64,000 bases of DNA from Photobacterium aquimaris (GCF_002954455.1 NZ_MSCC01000001.1:1839541-1903540), one strand, 5' to 3'; counted from the stretch's first letter, positions 39,016 to 51,485 are shown. Numbers and translations are program-made. The notes: a model not told the origin generated them from the sequence alone.

Positions 39016-40863
39016 ATGAAAGCCATATTCTCAAGGATTGGAAAATTCTTCCTTGCTATCGGGAAGTTAATTAACTTTACTCGCAAATTTGTCCTTAACA
39101 TTTTGTTCGTTTTTATTATTGGCGCGATCATTTTTGCATTAACCGATGAAGATAAACCTACCGATACCACACAACCTTCAGCCTTAGTGCTTAACCTGTC
39201 TGGTCCGATTGTTGAACAAAAGAATTATGACAATCCATTTAACAGCGTTATGAATGAAGCATTAGGTAAACCTGATGTACAGCAGAATGTATTGTTCGAT
39301 ATTGTCGAAGCAATTCGTGCTGCCGCAACAGATAAAGACATTACCGGACTAGTACTTAACCTGAAAGGCATGTCTGAAACCAGCTTAACCAAAATGCGTT
39401 ACATCGCTAAAGCAATCGAAGAGTTTAAAGCTTCAGGTAAACCCGTTTATGCCTATGGCGATAATTACAGCCAAAGCCAATATTACTTAGCCAGTTATGC
39501 TGATAAAGTGTTTTTGTCCCCTGATGGTGGTGTGATGCTAACGGGCTACGGTACTTACACTCTGTATTATAAGAGTTTGCTGGCTAAGTTAGACGTGACA
39601 ACCCATGTGTTCCGTGTTGGTACTTATAAGTCGTTTGTTGAACCTTATATTCGTGATGGCATGTCAGCGGCAGCGAAACAAGCTAACACCGTATGGTTAA
39701 CCCAATTATGGGGTGCATTCAGTAACGATGTTGCTCAAAATCGTAATATTAAACCGCAAACATTAACCCCAAATATTGATGAGTTTGTAACTCAACTAGA
39801 AGCTGTTAATGGTGATTTTGCCCAATTAAGTAAAAAATTAGGCTTAGTTGATTCACTGGTTACCCGTGATCAAATGACTCAATTTTTGATCAAAAAATTC
39901 GGTGCTAACGACAAACACAGCTTTAAACAAATTAGCTATTACGATTACTTGCCGTTATTAGTGGATAATCAACAACCATCAACCAATAAAGTGGCGGTGG
40001 TTATCGTAGACGGTGCGATTGTCGATGGCAAAAGTAGCCAAGGATCAGCGGGTGGCGACACTATTGCTGCACTATTACGTAAAGCACGCTTTGATAAACA
40101 AGTGAAATCGGTGATTCTACGGGTTGATAGTCCAGGAGGCAGCGCTTTCGCCTCTGAGATTATTCGTAATGAAGTTGACGCGCTTAAAAAAGCGGGTAAA
40201 CCGGTGGTGGTTTCAATGTCAAGTGTGGCAGCATCTGGCGGATATTGGATCTCATCTAGCGCTAATGAAATTATAGCCCAGCCAACAACGATCACTGGCT
40301 CAATCGGTATTTTTGCGATTTTAACTACCTTTGAAAAAGGCTTAGAAAAACTTGGCGTTTACAGCGACGGTGTTGGCACAACTCCTTTCTCTGGTGTTGG
40401 TGTAACCCGTGCATTGCCTGAAGGTGTAGCAAAAGTATTCCAACTTGGAGTGGATAATGGCTATCAACGCTTTATTGGTTTAGTCAGCAAATACCGCCAT
40501 ATGTCATTAGCACAAGCTGATAAAATTGCTCAAGGCCGAGTATGGACGGGTAAAGATGCTCAACAACGTGGCTTAGTTGATGAACTCGGTGATTTTGATA
40601 CTGCTATTACCGCTGCGGTTGAATTAGCGAAGGTGAAAGATTACCAATTAGTATGGATGCAACAACCACTATCGCCAGTACAGCAATTCTTTAAAGAATT
40701 ATCAGGCGAAGTAAAAGTCCAACTAATGACAATGGTATTTGGTGATATGCCATCGACCTTAGCGCCTGTTACTAAAGTCGCCAAGGACCTGACCTCATTA
40801 ACTAATTTTAATGATCCTAATGGCCGTTATGCCTTCTGCTTAAACTGCAGTACGGTTAACTAA
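39016..40863 (+). CDS. sppA: Signal peptide peptidase SppA (protease IV)
   Basis: This inner-membrane serine protease degrades cleaved signal peptides. With ATG 39016 (AGGAA ribosome binding site) it has 615 residues. One N-terminal membrane segment (about 30-45) is followed by two tandem S49 domains. The catalytic dyad is split between them: Lys205 (GTYKSFVEPY) and Ser408 (SSVAASGGYW), close to K209/S409 of E. coli. It precedes ansA, as in E. coli. Confidence 0.96.
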   Translation: MKAIFSRIGKFFLAIGKLINFTRKFVLNILFVFIIGAIIFALTDEDKPTDTTQPSALVLNLSGPIVEQKNYDNPFNSVMNEALGKPDVQQNVLFDIVEAIRAAATDKDITGLVLNLKGMSETSLTKMRYIAKAIEEFKASGKPVYAYGDNYSQSQYYLASYADKVFLSPDGGVMLTGYGTYTLYYKSLLAKLDVTTHVFRVGTYKSFVEPYIRDGMSAAAKQANTVWLTQLWGAFSNDVAQNRNIKPQTLTPNIDEFVTQLEAVNGDFAQLSKKLGLVDSLVTRDQMTQFLIKKFGANDKHSFKQISYYDYLPLLVDNQQPSTNKVAVVIVDGAIVDGKSSQGSAGGDTIAALLRKARFDKQVKSVILRVDSPGGSAFASEIIRNEVDALKKAGKPVVVSMSSVAASGGYWISSSANEIIAQPTTITGSIGIFAILTTFEKGLEKLGVYSDGVGTTPFSGVGVTRALPEGVAKVFQLGVDNGYQRFIGLVSKYRHMSLAQADKIAQGRVWTGKDAQQRGLVDELGDFDTAITAAVELAKVKDYQLVWMQQPLSPVQQFFKELSGEVKVQLMTMVFGDMPSTLAPVTKVAKDLTSLTNFNDPNGRYAFCLNCSTVN

Positions 40864-40877
40864 CTATAACAGCGCCG

Positions 40878-40909
40878 ATAACCCGACCATGTTTTATTGG
40901 TCGGGTTAT
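40878..40909 (+). terminator. Rho-independent terminator of sppA
   Basis: ATAACCCGACCA and TGGTCGGGTTAT form a perfect 12-bp stem with an 8-base loop. The T run after it is short. Confidence 0.75.
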
Positions 40910-41093
40910 TCGCGAGTTATCATTTCCACTCACACTAAAGGCAGTAATTTACACTGTAACCGATCAATTAATCAGCACAGTTAACTACGATCACATTTTA
41001 ACTCACACAATTACACTGCAAATCTAACTAACCTCGCATCTTCATATAGTTTGCGTATAATACGCGCACTCATTCGTTCATTCTGAGCTCAAA

Positions 41094-42107
41094 ATGGAAA
41101 GAAAACACATTTATATCGCTTATACTGGCGGCACTATTGGTATGCAAAAATCGGATCATGGCTATGTTCCTGTAGCTGGTTTTATGCAGAAACAATTGGC
41201 AAGCATGCCAGAATTCCATCGTTCAGAAATGCCAGAATTCACCATCAATGAGTATTCACCACTCATCGACTCATCAGATATGACACCGATGGATTGGCAG
41301 CGCATTGCTGATGATATTAAAGCTAACTATGATAAATATGATGGCTTTGTTATTTTGCATGGCACCGATACCATGGCTTACACCGCATCAGCGTTATCAT
41401 TCATGTTTGAGAATTTAGACAAACCTGTGATTGTAACGGGTTCACAGATTCCATTAGTTGAATTACGCTCTGATGGCCAAAGTAATCTGCTCAATGCACT
41501 CCATATTGCTGCTAATTACCCAATTAATGAAGTCACGGTATTTTTCAATAATCAATTAATTCGTGGTAACCGCAGCACCAAAGCACATGCTGATGGTTTT
41601 GGTGCGTTTATTTCACCAAACCTACCGCCATTGCTAGAAGCGGGGATCAATATTAGTGTTAATAGCATTGCTCAAATAGATAAAAAACCAGAAGGTACTT
41701 TTAAGGTACATACCATCACACCTCAACCGATTGGGGTAATCACTATGTATCCAGGTATTTCTCCTGAGGTGATTCGTAATACTTTACGCCAACCCGTCAA
41801 TGCGATGATCTTACTGACCTTTGGGGTTGGTAATGCACCACAAAATAAGGAGTTGCTTGAGCAATTAAAAGCAGCGACAGATCGTGGTGTTATAGTGATG
41901 AATCTCACTCAATGCCTATCAGGTAAAGTCAATATGGGTGGCTATGCGACAGGCTGTGCCCTCGCTGATGCTGGCGTATTAAGTGGCTATGATATGACAC
42001 CTGAAGCAGCACTGGCTAAATTGCATTATTTATTAAGCCAAAACCTGAGCACAGAAACTATTCGTAGCATGATGCAACAAGATTTACGTGGTGAATTAAC
42101 CCACTAA
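41094..42107 (+). CDS. ansA: Asparaginase I (cytoplasmic)
   Basis: This enzyme hydrolyses L-asparagine to aspartate and ammonia. The 337-residue product has Thr14 in YTGGTIGM, Thr91-Asp92 in LHGTDTMAY, and Lys163 in NRSTKAHADG, the full catalytic set. There is no signal peptide, so it is the low-affinity cytoplasmic type I. It lies downstream of sppA and is followed by a terminator. Confidence 0.96.
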   Translation: MERKHIYIAYTGGTIGMQKSDHGYVPVAGFMQKQLASMPEFHRSEMPEFTINEYSPLIDSSDMTPMDWQRIADDIKANYDKYDGFVILHGTDTMAYTASALSFMFENLDKPVIVTGSQIPLVELRSDGQSNLLNALHIAANYPINEVTVFFNNQLIRGNRSTKAHADGFGAFISPNLPPLLEAGINISVNSIAQIDKKPEGTFKVHTITPQPIGVITMYPGISPEVIRNTLRQPVNAMILLTFGVGNAPQNKELLEQLKAATDRGVIVMNLTQCLSGKVNMGGYATGCALADAGVLSGYDMTPEAALAKLHYLLSQNLSTETIRSMMQQDLRGELTH

Positions 42108-42138
42108 AACAACGCATCATATACTTAGTAATAGCACT

Positions 42139-42167
42139 AAAAAAAGAGCCATAATGGCTCTTTTTTT
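42139..42167 (+). terminator. Rho-independent terminator of ansA
   Basis: AAAAAAAGAGCC and GGCTCTTTTTTT form a strong stem with a 5-base loop. Confidence 0.94.
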
Positions 42168-42249
42168 ACACTAACTTTCTAACACTGATTACAATAAAGC
42201 CAACTACACTTATTGCAATACTATCGCTCATTGAGCCAAGCAATAAGTA

Positions 42250-42933
42250 ATGACTATGATTTTACACGGCACATCAATCTCACCTTTTGTACGCAAAATA
42301 ATGTTAGCGCTCAATTACAAAGGGATTCGTTATGAACTCCAACCGCTAAATCCTTACCTTGAAAAAGAGTTGGCGCACAAACGGCATCCTATGGGGAAAG
42401 TCCCTGTACTTGAACATGGCAAATTAACCATTATTGATTCAACGGTTATTGCGCATTATTTAGATGATGTCTATCCGATTCCGCCGCTATATCCAGGCAA
42501 TGCTCAACAACGCGCTCAAATACGCTGGCTCGAATCTTATGCTGCCACTCGAGTAACTTCGTTAATTGGTGGAGTGTTATTTTACCAAAAAGTCTTACGC
42601 CAAAAGATGCAGGGAAAAAGCTGTGATCAAGAAGCCGTTAATCAATGTTTAACTCACCATCTTCCTGATGTGCTGCATTACCTTAATCAACAAATTCCGT
42701 CTCAAGGGTATATTAGCGATCATTTCTCAATGGCGGAAATTAGCTTATGGAGTGTATTTCGTAATGGTTGGATGAGTGGGCTTCGTTTACAACCACACTA
42801 TCCACAGTTACATGCTTATTTACAACGTATCGAACTTGAACCGTGGATTGCTAATCTTATTGCAGAAGAAGATCATCAATTACAAGATTTCTATTGTGAA
42901 CCAATGATCTTACCGCCCCCATCAACAGCATAA
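42250..42933 (+). CDS. Glutathione S-transferase-like protein
   Basis: This cytoplasmic protein has a thioredoxin-like N-terminal domain (about 1-77, with SPFVRKIMLAL and KVPVLEHG, and IDSTVIAHYLDD as the glutathione-binding Ser/Asp region) and an all-helical C-terminal domain. It resembles SspA and other GST-fold proteins. Length 227. Enzyme activity or a regulatory role cannot be decided. The ribosome binding site is weak. It converges on yeaC with no gap. Confidence 0.85.
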   Translation: MTMILHGTSISPFVRKIMLALNYKGIRYELQPLNPYLEKELAHKRHPMGKVPVLEHGKLTIIDSTVIAHYLDDVYPIPPLYPGNAQQRAQIRWLESYAATRVTSLIGGVLFYQKVLRQKMQGKSCDQEAVNQCLTHHLPDVLHYLNQQIPSQGYISDHFSMAEISLWSVFRNGWMSGLRLQPHYPQLHAYLQRIELEPWIANLIAEEDHQLQDFYCEPMILPPPSTA

Positions 42934-43251
42934 TTACAGCTGATCATGATCAAAACGGGCAATATCATTATCAGTAGTATTGTTATCATCGCGGCTAGAT
43001 AAACTATTATTGGCAAAATCACGTTTAAATTCTGCTTTTGATTTAAATTTTATTTCACCGCCCGCTGCCACTGTCATATGATCAGCATTTATATTATGTC
43101 GTGATTGATAGAGCATCACAGCCTGCATTGCACTATCACGCAATTGTGGTGTTAGCACTGAACCATCGAGCCATTTCCCTGTTTCAACGGCGGTTAATAT
43201 TCGCTGGTAAATCTCTGGTGTCATCACGGCTAGTAACTGACTAATATCCAT
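42934..43251 (-). CDS. yeaC: YeaC-like DUF1315 family protein
   Basis: This is a small protein of unknown function related to E. coli YeaC. Typical features are MTPEIYQRILTAVETGKW near the start and HMTV followed by KSKAEFKRDF. The 105-residue length includes an acidic, Asn/Asp-rich tail beyond the E. coli homologue. Confidence 0.85.
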   Translation of the reverse strand: MDISQLLAVMTPEIYQRILTAVETGKWLDGSVLTPQLRDSAMQAVMLYQSRHNINADHMTVAAGGEIKFKSKAEFKRDFANNSLSSRDDNNTTDNDIARFDHDQL

Positions 43252-43436
43252 ATTGTTCCCTTATCTCATCATCGTAAAATGACACTCACATCACACTCGT
43301 TTAAGTTACAGAAAACAAGTCATTTACAAAAGACAATTTAATGCTAAATTTATGCATCTATCATTTCAAATAAGTGCATATCTTGGCCATCGCCTCTTTA
43401 CCACAGACCATCACGCCTCGTTATAATATACCCACA

Positions 43437-44246
43437 ATGAAGGCTATTTTATTACTGCCACTATTAGTCAGTGGCTGCTTTGATCGTTACCGTACTACCG
43501 ATAGCCTATGCAATGATAATCCTCAATTATGCCAACCATTAAATCTTAATGATGGACAATGTCGAATTCAACGTACCAATCTCATTTGGCAACGTTATGA
43601 CACTCTACAAACCCCAACTGTTCAACACAAATTCAAAGAACTAAAAGCAACCCAAGAATATCAATTCTGCCTAGAATACGCAGCGCGCATCGAACCAACT
43701 GAGTTAAAGCAACGTAAAACGAAGCGGATACAAGCATTGCATCATAGCTATGAAGCTATCAATAGACTTACTCAAGAATTGCAGTCCTCACAAGATCCAC
43801 ATATTATTTTATACCGTTGGACGCAAGGAGACCAAAATGCAAAACAGCAATTTCTTGCCCTTGAAGGGAACGCAGAACTTGAGCACCCAGAATTACAATT
43901 AGCACTTGCTAGCTATTATATCGACAAAAATAAAACTAAGACGCTCAATATATTGCACCATAGCCTTAGTCTGTATAAGGCTAATGATGATATTAATATC
44001 AATATATTACATACACTAGCGACATTATATTTCCAACAAAAAAACACTTCAGCAGCGTATGTATGGACTAAAGTCGCCAATCAATATCACTCAAATACGC
44101 AGACCAAAACAGTGACTTCATCGCTTAAAAATCGCTTTAATTTAACCGACAAAGAACAGCAGAAATTGAATACTGCCGTTACTGATATCATTAAAGCATT
44201 AAATGATGGTCAATATATTCAGACAACAATCAGCCCACCGAACTAA
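43437..44246 (+). CDS. DUF2989-type lipoprotein
   Basis: This is a predicted lipoprotein with helical repeats. With ATG 43437 the precursor has 269 residues and a short signal peptide ending in the lipobox LVSGC (Cys14). Four more cysteines follow in the first 100 residues. The C-terminal half looks like tetratricopeptide/Sel1-type helices. I associate it with the DUF2989 family found beside msrB-gapA in Vibrio; function unknown. Its end overlaps msrB by four bases in convergent orientation. Confidence 0.8.
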   Translation: MKAILLLPLLVSGCFDRYRTTDSLCNDNPQLCQPLNLNDGQCRIQRTNLIWQRYDTLQTPTVQHKFKELKATQEYQFCLEYAARIEPTELKQRKTKRIQALHHSYEAINRLTQELQSSQDPHIILYRWTQGDQNAKQQFLALEGNAELEHPELQLALASYYIDKNKTKTLNILHHSLSLYKANDDININILHTLATLYFQQKNTSAAYVWTKVANQYHSNTQTKTVTSSLKNRFNLTDKEQQKLNTAVTDIIKALNDGQYIQTTISPPN

Positions 44247-44632
44247 TTATCTGCCGCAAATAGCAGTGAAATTGAGTTAACGCAAAAACGTTCACCTGTT
44301 GATGACGGACCATCCTGAAAAATATGCCCAAGGTGGCTATCACATTCCGAGCAGCGGATCTCCGTACGCACCATACCATGACTATTATCATTTAAATAAC
44401 GAATACATTCTTTAGTTATAGGCGCATCAAAACTTGGCCAGCCACAACCAGAATCATATTTATTGATAGAAGAGAATAAAGATTGACCACAACAGGTACA
44501 GGAATAGATCCCTGTCTCACGGTTATGGAGCAATGTACCACTAAAAGGTGCTTCAGTAGCTTGCTCACGACAAACTTGATAAGCCGCTGTAGATAACTTA
44601 TCTCGCCAATATGCATTATCTTTTTTATTCAT
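44243..44632 (-). CDS. msrB: Peptide methionine-R-sulfoxide reductase
   Basis: MsrB reduces the R form of methionine sulfoxide in proteins using thioredoxin. The 129-residue product has four zinc cysteines (45, 48, 94, 97), catalytic Cys117 in GERFCVNS and a probable resolving Cys63 in SGCGWPSF. There is no signal peptide, so it is cytoplasmic. It is divergent from gapA, a conserved neighbourhood. Confidence 0.97.
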   Translation of the reverse strand: MNKKDNAYWRDKLSTAAYQVCREQATEAPFSGTLLHNRETGIYSCTCCGQSLFSSINKYDSGCGWPSFDAPITKECIRYLNDNSHGMVRTEIRCSECDSHLGHIFQDGPSSTGERFCVNSISLLFAADN

Positions 44633-45965
<1,333 letters not shown>

Positions 45966-46009
45966 TAATGTAAGCAATTAGCTGACTTTCTTTGAAAGCT
46001 GATAGTAAG

Positions 46010-46038
46010 AGGCGACGCTTAAGAGCGTCGCCTTTTTT
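46010..46038 (+). terminator. Rho-independent terminator of gapA
   Basis: AGGCGACGCT and AGCGTCGCCT form a perfect 10-bp stem over a 4-base loop, followed by a T run. Confidence 0.95.
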
Positions 46039-46308
46039 ATATCTAAAATATAGTCACTCACCAATAATGCGCTATTTTCATGACCAATCATAAATTAGCA
46101 TGTTATAAAACAAACATCTAAATACACGTTTGCGCCATAAAACATGAAACATACAGATCAAAACTGTAACAAAAATAACAAATAACTTTCTATATTCTTT
46201 GATATTTCAAAACGAAAAATAAGTTTCCATTGTTCATGCTTTTGAGTCAAAAATAGACAAAAACATAAACAATAGGCGCTTGTGCCACTCAACATTAAGG
46301 AAAAGCAG

Positions 46309-47184
46309 ATGGATTTACGTCAACTTTCGACAATTAATGCATTATCTGATGCTATTACCGTATGTGAATATCAAGGCGTGAAGATTATTCGCATCATTCA
46401 CCCAATGGTTGAAGCCGGTATTTCTCTCCACGGCGGTCATTTGCTTTGGTTTAAACCTGCGGGTGAAAAAGACCTTATTTGGTTAAGCGAAGAAGCTGAA
46501 TTTGATATAACAAAAGCAATTCGTGGTGGTATTCCAGTCTGCTGGCCATGGTTTGGCAAAGCTGCTGCACCATCACATGGCTTTGCTCGTACTAGTGAGT
46601 GGACATTATCGCAACACCGTGAAAATGATAATGGTGTTATTGTTACTTTAACGCTGGAAGATAATCAAAACACACGTGCAATTTGGCCACATAAGTTCCA
46701 TAACCAAATGACGTTTGAAATGAGTACTGAGTTAAATGTTAGCCTAACATCAACGAATACAGACACTCAACCTTGGTCATATGGTGGTGCATTACACACT
46801 TACTTCAATATCGCCGATATTAATGCTGTTACTATCACTGGCATGGGTGAAGAATACCTCGATAGCACTCAAGCAGGGAAAGTTTGTCAAGGTGGTGATG
46901 TGTTAACATTCAATACTGAAACAGATCGTGTTTATACACATCCTCAGGCGACAATTGAAGTTAATGACAAAAACAACCAACGTACTATTTTGGTGACTAA
47001 TCAAGGCCATAACGCCGCTGTTATTTGGAACCCTTGGCAAGAGCTATCCATCAGTATGGGTGATATGGCCAACAACAGTTTTGAAACAATGGTATGTGTC
47101 GAATCAACGATCCATACGCCAACCATTGAATTACAACCTGGACAAACACATACGTTATCAACACGTATTGCAGTTCAGCGCTAA
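46309..47184 (+). CDS. yeaD: D-hexose-6-phosphate mutarotase YeaD
   Basis: This aldose-1-epimerase-like enzyme interconverts alpha and beta anomers of glucose-6-phosphate. With ATG 46309 (AAGGAA ribosome binding site) it has 291 residues. Conserved features are GIPVCWPWFG, HGFARTSEW and GGALHTYFNI (active-site His), plus VIWNPWQE. The region from gapA to yeaD matches E. coli gapA-yeaD. Confidence 0.94.
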   Translation: MDLRQLSTINALSDAITVCEYQGVKIIRIIHPMVEAGISLHGGHLLWFKPAGEKDLIWLSEEAEFDITKAIRGGIPVCWPWFGKAAAPSHGFARTSEWTLSQHRENDNGVIVTLTLEDNQNTRAIWPHKFHNQMTFEMSTELNVSLTSTNTDTQPWSYGGALHTYFNIADINAVTITGMGEEYLDSTQAGKVCQGGDVLTFNTETDRVYTHPQATIEVNDKNNQRTILVTNQGHNAAVIWNPWQELSISMGDMANNSFETMVCVESTIHTPTIELQPGQTHTLSTRIAVQR

Positions 47185-47190
47185 GTTATC

Positions 47191-47231
47191 ATAAATCGCT
47201 AGCAAGCAATGTTGTCTTGCTAGCGATTTAT
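47191..47231. terminator. 16-bp perfect inverted repeat between convergent genes
   Basis: ATAAATCGCTAGCAAG and CTTGCTAGCGATTTAT pair exactly around a 9-base loop. It overlaps the last bases of the VOC gene. There is no long T run, but the position between convergent stops suggests a bidirectional terminator or 3'-end-protecting hairpin. Confidence 0.7.
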
Positions 47232-47608
47232 GCCAACATCGTTGCTGTTGATTGAATCAGCACCCACCCATTGCCATCAGGATCATTAAACGTCGCAAAT
47301 CGCCCTTCCATCATTGTAATAATTTCTGACAATGCCACACCTTTACCACTCAGTTCTTGGTAGGTTAACTGAATATCATGCGTTTGAACCACTAACCCTT
47401 GTACTCCCCCAGCTTCCATTCCCGCAAATGGTTTTACTAAACTGATCGTCGTTTCTGCGCCTTTAGGCACCAACTGTACCCACCGCGTATGCTGATTATC
47501 AGCATGATCTCTTATCAATTCAAAGCCTAATACATCACGGTAAAATTGCAGCGCCTGATTTTGATCAGACACAGGAATCGAAATGGTATCGACACGACAA
47601 ATAGCCAT
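47228..47608 (-). CDS. VOC-superfamily (glyoxalase-like) protein
   Basis: This protein has the vicinal oxygen chelate fold with paired beta-alpha-beta modules. Features are VDTISIPVSDQNQALQFYRD at the N terminus and ATFNDPDGNGWVL at the C terminus, as in glyoxalase/bleomycin-resistance proteins. I chose ATG 47608 (126 residues) because GGAG lies upstream; ATG 47623 is an alternative, and a much longer frame to 47725 is unlikely. The substrate is unknown. Confidence 0.82.
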   Translation of the reverse strand: MAICRVDTISIPVSDQNQALQFYRDVLGFELIRDHADNQHTRWVQLVPKGAETTISLVKPFAGMEAGGVQGLVVQTHDIQLTYQELSGKGVALSEIITMMEGRFATFNDPDGNGWVLIQSTATMLA

Positions 47609-47623
47609 AGCATCTTGCTCCAT

Positions 47624-48161
47624 ATTCAAAAAACAATATCGATCGTTATCTATTGAGATTAAGTCAGCGATGGAAGTTTTGTGAAAAAAATAAGCTTTGT
47701 CGCCAAAATTCTTACAATTTTTCATTTACTCTTGATTCTAAGACAGAATAAAAAAACACCCTAATGACAAAAAAACACAATAAAACTATAGCTAACAATA
47801 AAACCAAATTATTGATTCAACTTAATCATTCAAAATGGTCATAACAACCAATAAACCCTCAACATTAAGCATTAACACTCTACTAACACAACCATCAATT
47901 AAAACAAAATAAACAATCACATATAAGTTGATTTTGCAACAAATAAGCTTGCGAACCCCCTGTAATTAAAGGATAGTGATTGATATTGGTTACTTAACCA
48001 GCAGTTTTATTCCATTCCTTATACATTTATTTATTTACCAACCAGTAACTCAGCAATACAAAGTGATAAGTTCAGACTAGGCTTAAATAAGTAACCAATG
48101 CAAAAACATCATGTTTTTCACTAGTTACTCTCAAATATAAGAACGATTCAGGGGGCATACT
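47624..48161. other. Intergenic region upstream of yeaG
   Basis: About 540 bases, AT-rich, without a gene. The left part is A-rich with no clear element. The right part has a pair of 12-base inverted repeats (47985-47996 and 48088-48099) and the strong GGGGG ribosome binding site of yeaG. In E. coli the yeaGH operon depends on RpoS and nitrogen signals; I did not identify a -24/-12 promoter. Confidence 0.5.
47985..48099. promoter_or_regulatory. Widely spaced 12-bp inverted repeats in the yeaG promoter region
   Basis: ATTGGTTACTTA (47985-47996) and TAAGTAACCAAT (48088-48099) are exact inverted copies, with 91 bases between. They end 62 bases before the yeaG ATG. They could be two operators for one regulator or the arms of a long RNA stem. 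Confidence 0.45.
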
Positions 48162-50096
48162 ATGAGTATTTTTGACCACTATCGTCAGCGCTATGAAGAA
48201 GCTAAGGACGAAGAGCTTTCATTACAACAATTCCTTGATATCTGTAAAGACGATCGAAGTTCTTACGTCAATGCAGCAGAGCGTCTTCTAATGGCCATCG
48301 GCGAGCCAGAAATGATTGATACAGCGCAAGATCCACATCTTAGTCGCTTATTTTCAAACCGCGTAATATCACGCTACGACACATTTAAAGACTTCTATGG
48401 CATGGAAGAAGCCATTGAACAGATTGTTTCTTATCTTAAGCACGCAGCACAAGGGCTTGAAGAACGAAAACAAATTCTGTACTTATTAGGTCCTGTTGGT
48501 GGTGGTAAATCATCACTTGCTGAAAAACTAAAAAGTTTAATGCAAAAAGTGCCTATTTACATTCTGACGGCCAATGGCGAGCGTAGTCCTGTTAACGATC
48601 ACCCTTTTTGTTTGTTTGATAAACAAGAAGATGGTGGGCTACTAAAAGATGAATACGGTATTCCAGGACGTTATCTAAATACGATTATGTCGCCATGGGC
48701 AGCAAAACGACTCCATGAATTTGGTGGTGATATAACGCAATTTAAAGTTATAAAAGTTCGCCCATCAATTCTTGATCAAGTTGGTATTGCAAAAACTGAG
48801 CCTGGTGATGAAAACAACCAAGATATCTCATCGTTAGTCGGTAAAGTAGATATTCGTCAGCTTGAGCACTTTTCTCAAGATGATCCCGATGCCTATAGCT
48901 ATTCTGGTGCGTTATGCAAAGCAAACCAAGGCTTGATGGAGTTTGTCGAGATGTTTAAAGCGCCACTGAAGGTGCTACATCCATTATTAACGGCGACTCA
49001 AGAAGGCAACTATAACGGTACTGAAGGACTATCAGCATTGCCTTTTGATGGTATGATTTTAGCGCACTCAAACGAATCAGAGTGGCAAACATTCCGTAAT
49101 AATAAGACTAACGAGGCCTTCCTCGATCGTGTTTATATCGTGAAAGTACCTTATTGTTTACGAGTTTCTGAAGAAATACGAATTTACGAAAAGCTACTAC
49201 AAAACAGTGAGTTATCATCCGCACCATGTTCCCCAAGTACCCTTGAAATTCTTGCTCGCTTCACGGTTCTGTCTCGTCTTAAAGAGCCTGAAAATTCGAG
49301 TGTTTATTCAAAAATGCGTGTTTATGATGGCGAAACACTCAAAGACACCGATCCAAAAGCAAAATCTTATCAAGAATACCGTGATTACGCCGGTGTCGAT
49401 GAAGGTATGAATGGTCTTTCAACCCGTTTCGCCTTTAAGATCCTCTCTCGAGTATTTAACTTTGATCATGCCGAAGTTGCGGCTAACCCTGTACATCTAT
49501 TTTATGTACTTGAGCAACAGATTGAGCGTGAACAATTCCCACAAGATATTGCTGAAAAATACCTTGAACATCTCAAAGGCTTTTTAACACCTAAATATGT
49601 TGAGTTTATTGGTAAGGAAATTCAAACGGCATACCTTGAATCTTATTCCGAATATGGCCAGAACATTTTTGACCGTTATGTCAGTTATGCTGACTTCTGG
49701 ATACAAGATCAAGAATACCGCGATCCTGATACTGGCCAATTATTTGATCGTTCAGCACTCAATAATGAGCTAGAGAAAATAGAGAAACCAGCAGGCATCA
49801 GTAATCCAAAAGATTTCCGAAATGAAATCGTTAATTTTGTACTTCGTGCTCGTGCTAATAACGCAGGTAAAAATCCTAACTGGACCAGTTATGAAAAACT
49901 GCGCACGGTGATTGAGAAAAAAATGTTCTCAAATACAGAAGAGTTATTACCGGTTATTTCCTTTAACGCTAAAACATCAACCGATGAACAGAAAAAGCAT
50001 GATGACTTTGTCGCTCGAATGATGGAAAAAGGCTATACCCGTAAGCAAGTACGTTTATTGTCTGAATGGTACTTACGCGTGCGTAAGTCGTCGTAG
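48162..50096 (+). CDS. yeaG: PrkA-type serine protein kinase YeaG
   Basis: This is a PrkA-family AAA+/kinase-like protein of the stationary-phase and nutrient-stress response. The 644-residue product has the AAA-type P-loop GPVGGGKS (about 110-117), a long ATPase region, and a C-terminal PrkA domain. The ribosome binding site is strong. It heads the conserved yeaG-yeaH-spoVR cluster; in E. coli YeaG and YeaH act together in nitrogen starvation and stress survival. Confidence 0.96.
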   Translation: MSIFDHYRQRYEEAKDEELSLQQFLDICKDDRSSYVNAAERLLMAIGEPEMIDTAQDPHLSRLFSNRVISRYDTFKDFYGMEEAIEQIVSYLKHAAQGLEERKQILYLLGPVGGGKSSLAEKLKSLMQKVPIYILTANGERSPVNDHPFCLFDKQEDGGLLKDEYGIPGRYLNTIMSPWAAKRLHEFGGDITQFKVIKVRPSILDQVGIAKTEPGDENNQDISSLVGKVDIRQLEHFSQDDPDAYSYSGALCKANQGLMEFVEMFKAPLKVLHPLLTATQEGNYNGTEGLSALPFDGMILAHSNESEWQTFRNNKTNEAFLDRVYIVKVPYCLRVSEEIRIYEKLLQNSELSSAPCSPSTLEILARFTVLSRLKEPENSSVYSKMRVYDGETLKDTDPKAKSYQEYRDYAGVDEGMNGLSTRFAFKILSRVFNFDHAEVAANPVHLFYVLEQQIEREQFPQDIAEKYLEHLKGFLTPKYVEFIGKEIQTAYLESYSEYGQNIFDRYVSYADFWIQDQEYRDPDTGQLFDRSALNNELEKIEKPAGISNPKDFRNEIVNFVLRARANNAGKNPNWTSYEKLRTVIEKKMFSNTEELLPVISFNAKTSTDEQKKHDDFVARMMEKGYTRKQVRLLSEWYLRVRKSS

Positions 50097-50121
50097 CCAA
50101 CTGACAACAAAGGGGGGAACT

Positions 50122-51393
50122 ATGGCACATTTTATTGATCGAAGGCTCAACGGTAAAAATAAGAGCACCGTCAATCGCCAACGTTTTTTACGCCGTCACA
50201 AACAGCAAATAAAAGAGTCTATTGCTGATGCGGTAAATAAACGTTCGATTACTGATGTCGATAGTGGTGAGGATATAACCATCCCCTCTCGCGACATTAG
50301 TGAACCAATATTTCATCAAGGTAAAGGTGGGCAACGCGAAGTCGTCCACCCTGGTAATGACCAATTTATTGCAGGTGATCGCATTGAACGCCCACAAGGA
50401 GGTGGCGGGCAAGGCGGTGCAGGAGAAGGTCAAGCAAGCCCTGATGGTGATGGCCAAGATGATTTTGTTTTTCAAATATCTAAAGATGAATATCTTGATT
50501 TATTATTTGAAGACTTAGAACTGCCTAATTTACAGAAAAATGCCATTAATCAGTTAGTCGAATGGAAGACATTCCGCGCAGGTTATAAATCACAAGGTGT
50601 GCCATCAAATATTGCGATCGTCAAATCATTGCAAAACTCACTGGCAAGACGAACGGCAATGACGGCGGGTAAACGTCGTAAAATGCGTGAGCTTGAACAA
50701 GCGCTTGAGTTACTGTTTACTACCGAACCCGCTCAGCCTTTTGAAGAGGATCGTATCAAGCAGGAAATAACCGCTTTACGAAAAAAAATTAATAGTACAC
50801 CGTTTATAGATACTTTTGACTTACGTTATAAGAACTATGAACGTCGTCCGCAACCATCAAGCCAAGCGGTGATGTTCTGCTTAATGGATGTCTCTGGCTC
50901 GATGGATCAAGCAACAAAAGATATCGCTAAACGGTTTTATATACTGCTGTATTTATTTTTAAACCGTACTTACAAAAATGTTGAAGTGGTGTTTATTCGC
51001 CATCACACTCAAGCCAAAGAAGTCGATGAACACGAGTTTTTCTATTCACAAGAAACAGGCGGCACCATTGTTTCAAGTGCATTAAAAATGATGCATGACA
51101 TTGTTAAACAACGCTATCGTCCTGAAGAATGGAACATCTATGCGGCACAAGCTTCTGATGGCGATAACTGGGCAGATGACTCGCCAGGCTGTCGAGAATT
51201 ACTTGATAAACACATCCTGCCACTGACACGTTATTACTCATATATTGAGATCACACGTCGAGCACATCAAACCTTATGGCGAGAATATGAAACCTTGCAT
51301 AGTGGTCACGAAAACTTTGCAATGCAGAATATAAAAACTGTGGATGATATTTTCCCTGTGTTTAGGGAATTATTTAAAAAACAAGTTAGTTAA
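50122..51393 (+). CDS. yeaH: YeaH/DUF444 family protein (vWA-like)
   Basis: This partner of YeaG belongs to the DUF444 family. The 423-residue product has a basic N terminus, a Gly/Gln-rich linker (about 88-115), and a C-terminal von Willebrand A-like domain with the metal-site motif DVSGSMD. AGGGGGG provides a strong ribosome binding site 25 bases after yeaG. It belongs to the same transcript as yeaG. Confidence 0.95.
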   Translation: MAHFIDRRLNGKNKSTVNRQRFLRRHKQQIKESIADAVNKRSITDVDSGEDITIPSRDISEPIFHQGKGGQREVVHPGNDQFIAGDRIERPQGGGGQGGAGEGQASPDGDGQDDFVFQISKDEYLDLLFEDLELPNLQKNAINQLVEWKTFRAGYKSQGVPSNIAIVKSLQNSLARRTAMTAGKRRKMRELEQALELLFTTEPAQPFEEDRIKQEITALRKKINSTPFIDTFDLRYKNYERRPQPSSQAVMFCLMDVSGSMDQATKDIAKRFYILLYLFLNRTYKNVEVVFIRHHTQAKEVDEHEFFYSQETGGTIVSSALKMMHDIVKQRYRPEEWNIYAAQASDGDNWADDSPGCRELLDKHILPLTRYYSYIEITRRAHQTLWREYETLHSGHENFAMQNIKTVDDIFPVFRELFKKQVS

Positions 51394-51485
51394 ATTCATA
51401 CCATTTCATCAAACTGAATATAATCGGCACCACGATAAACTACGTGCCGATTATCACTCTTTATCAGTTAGATAATTGAATAAAC

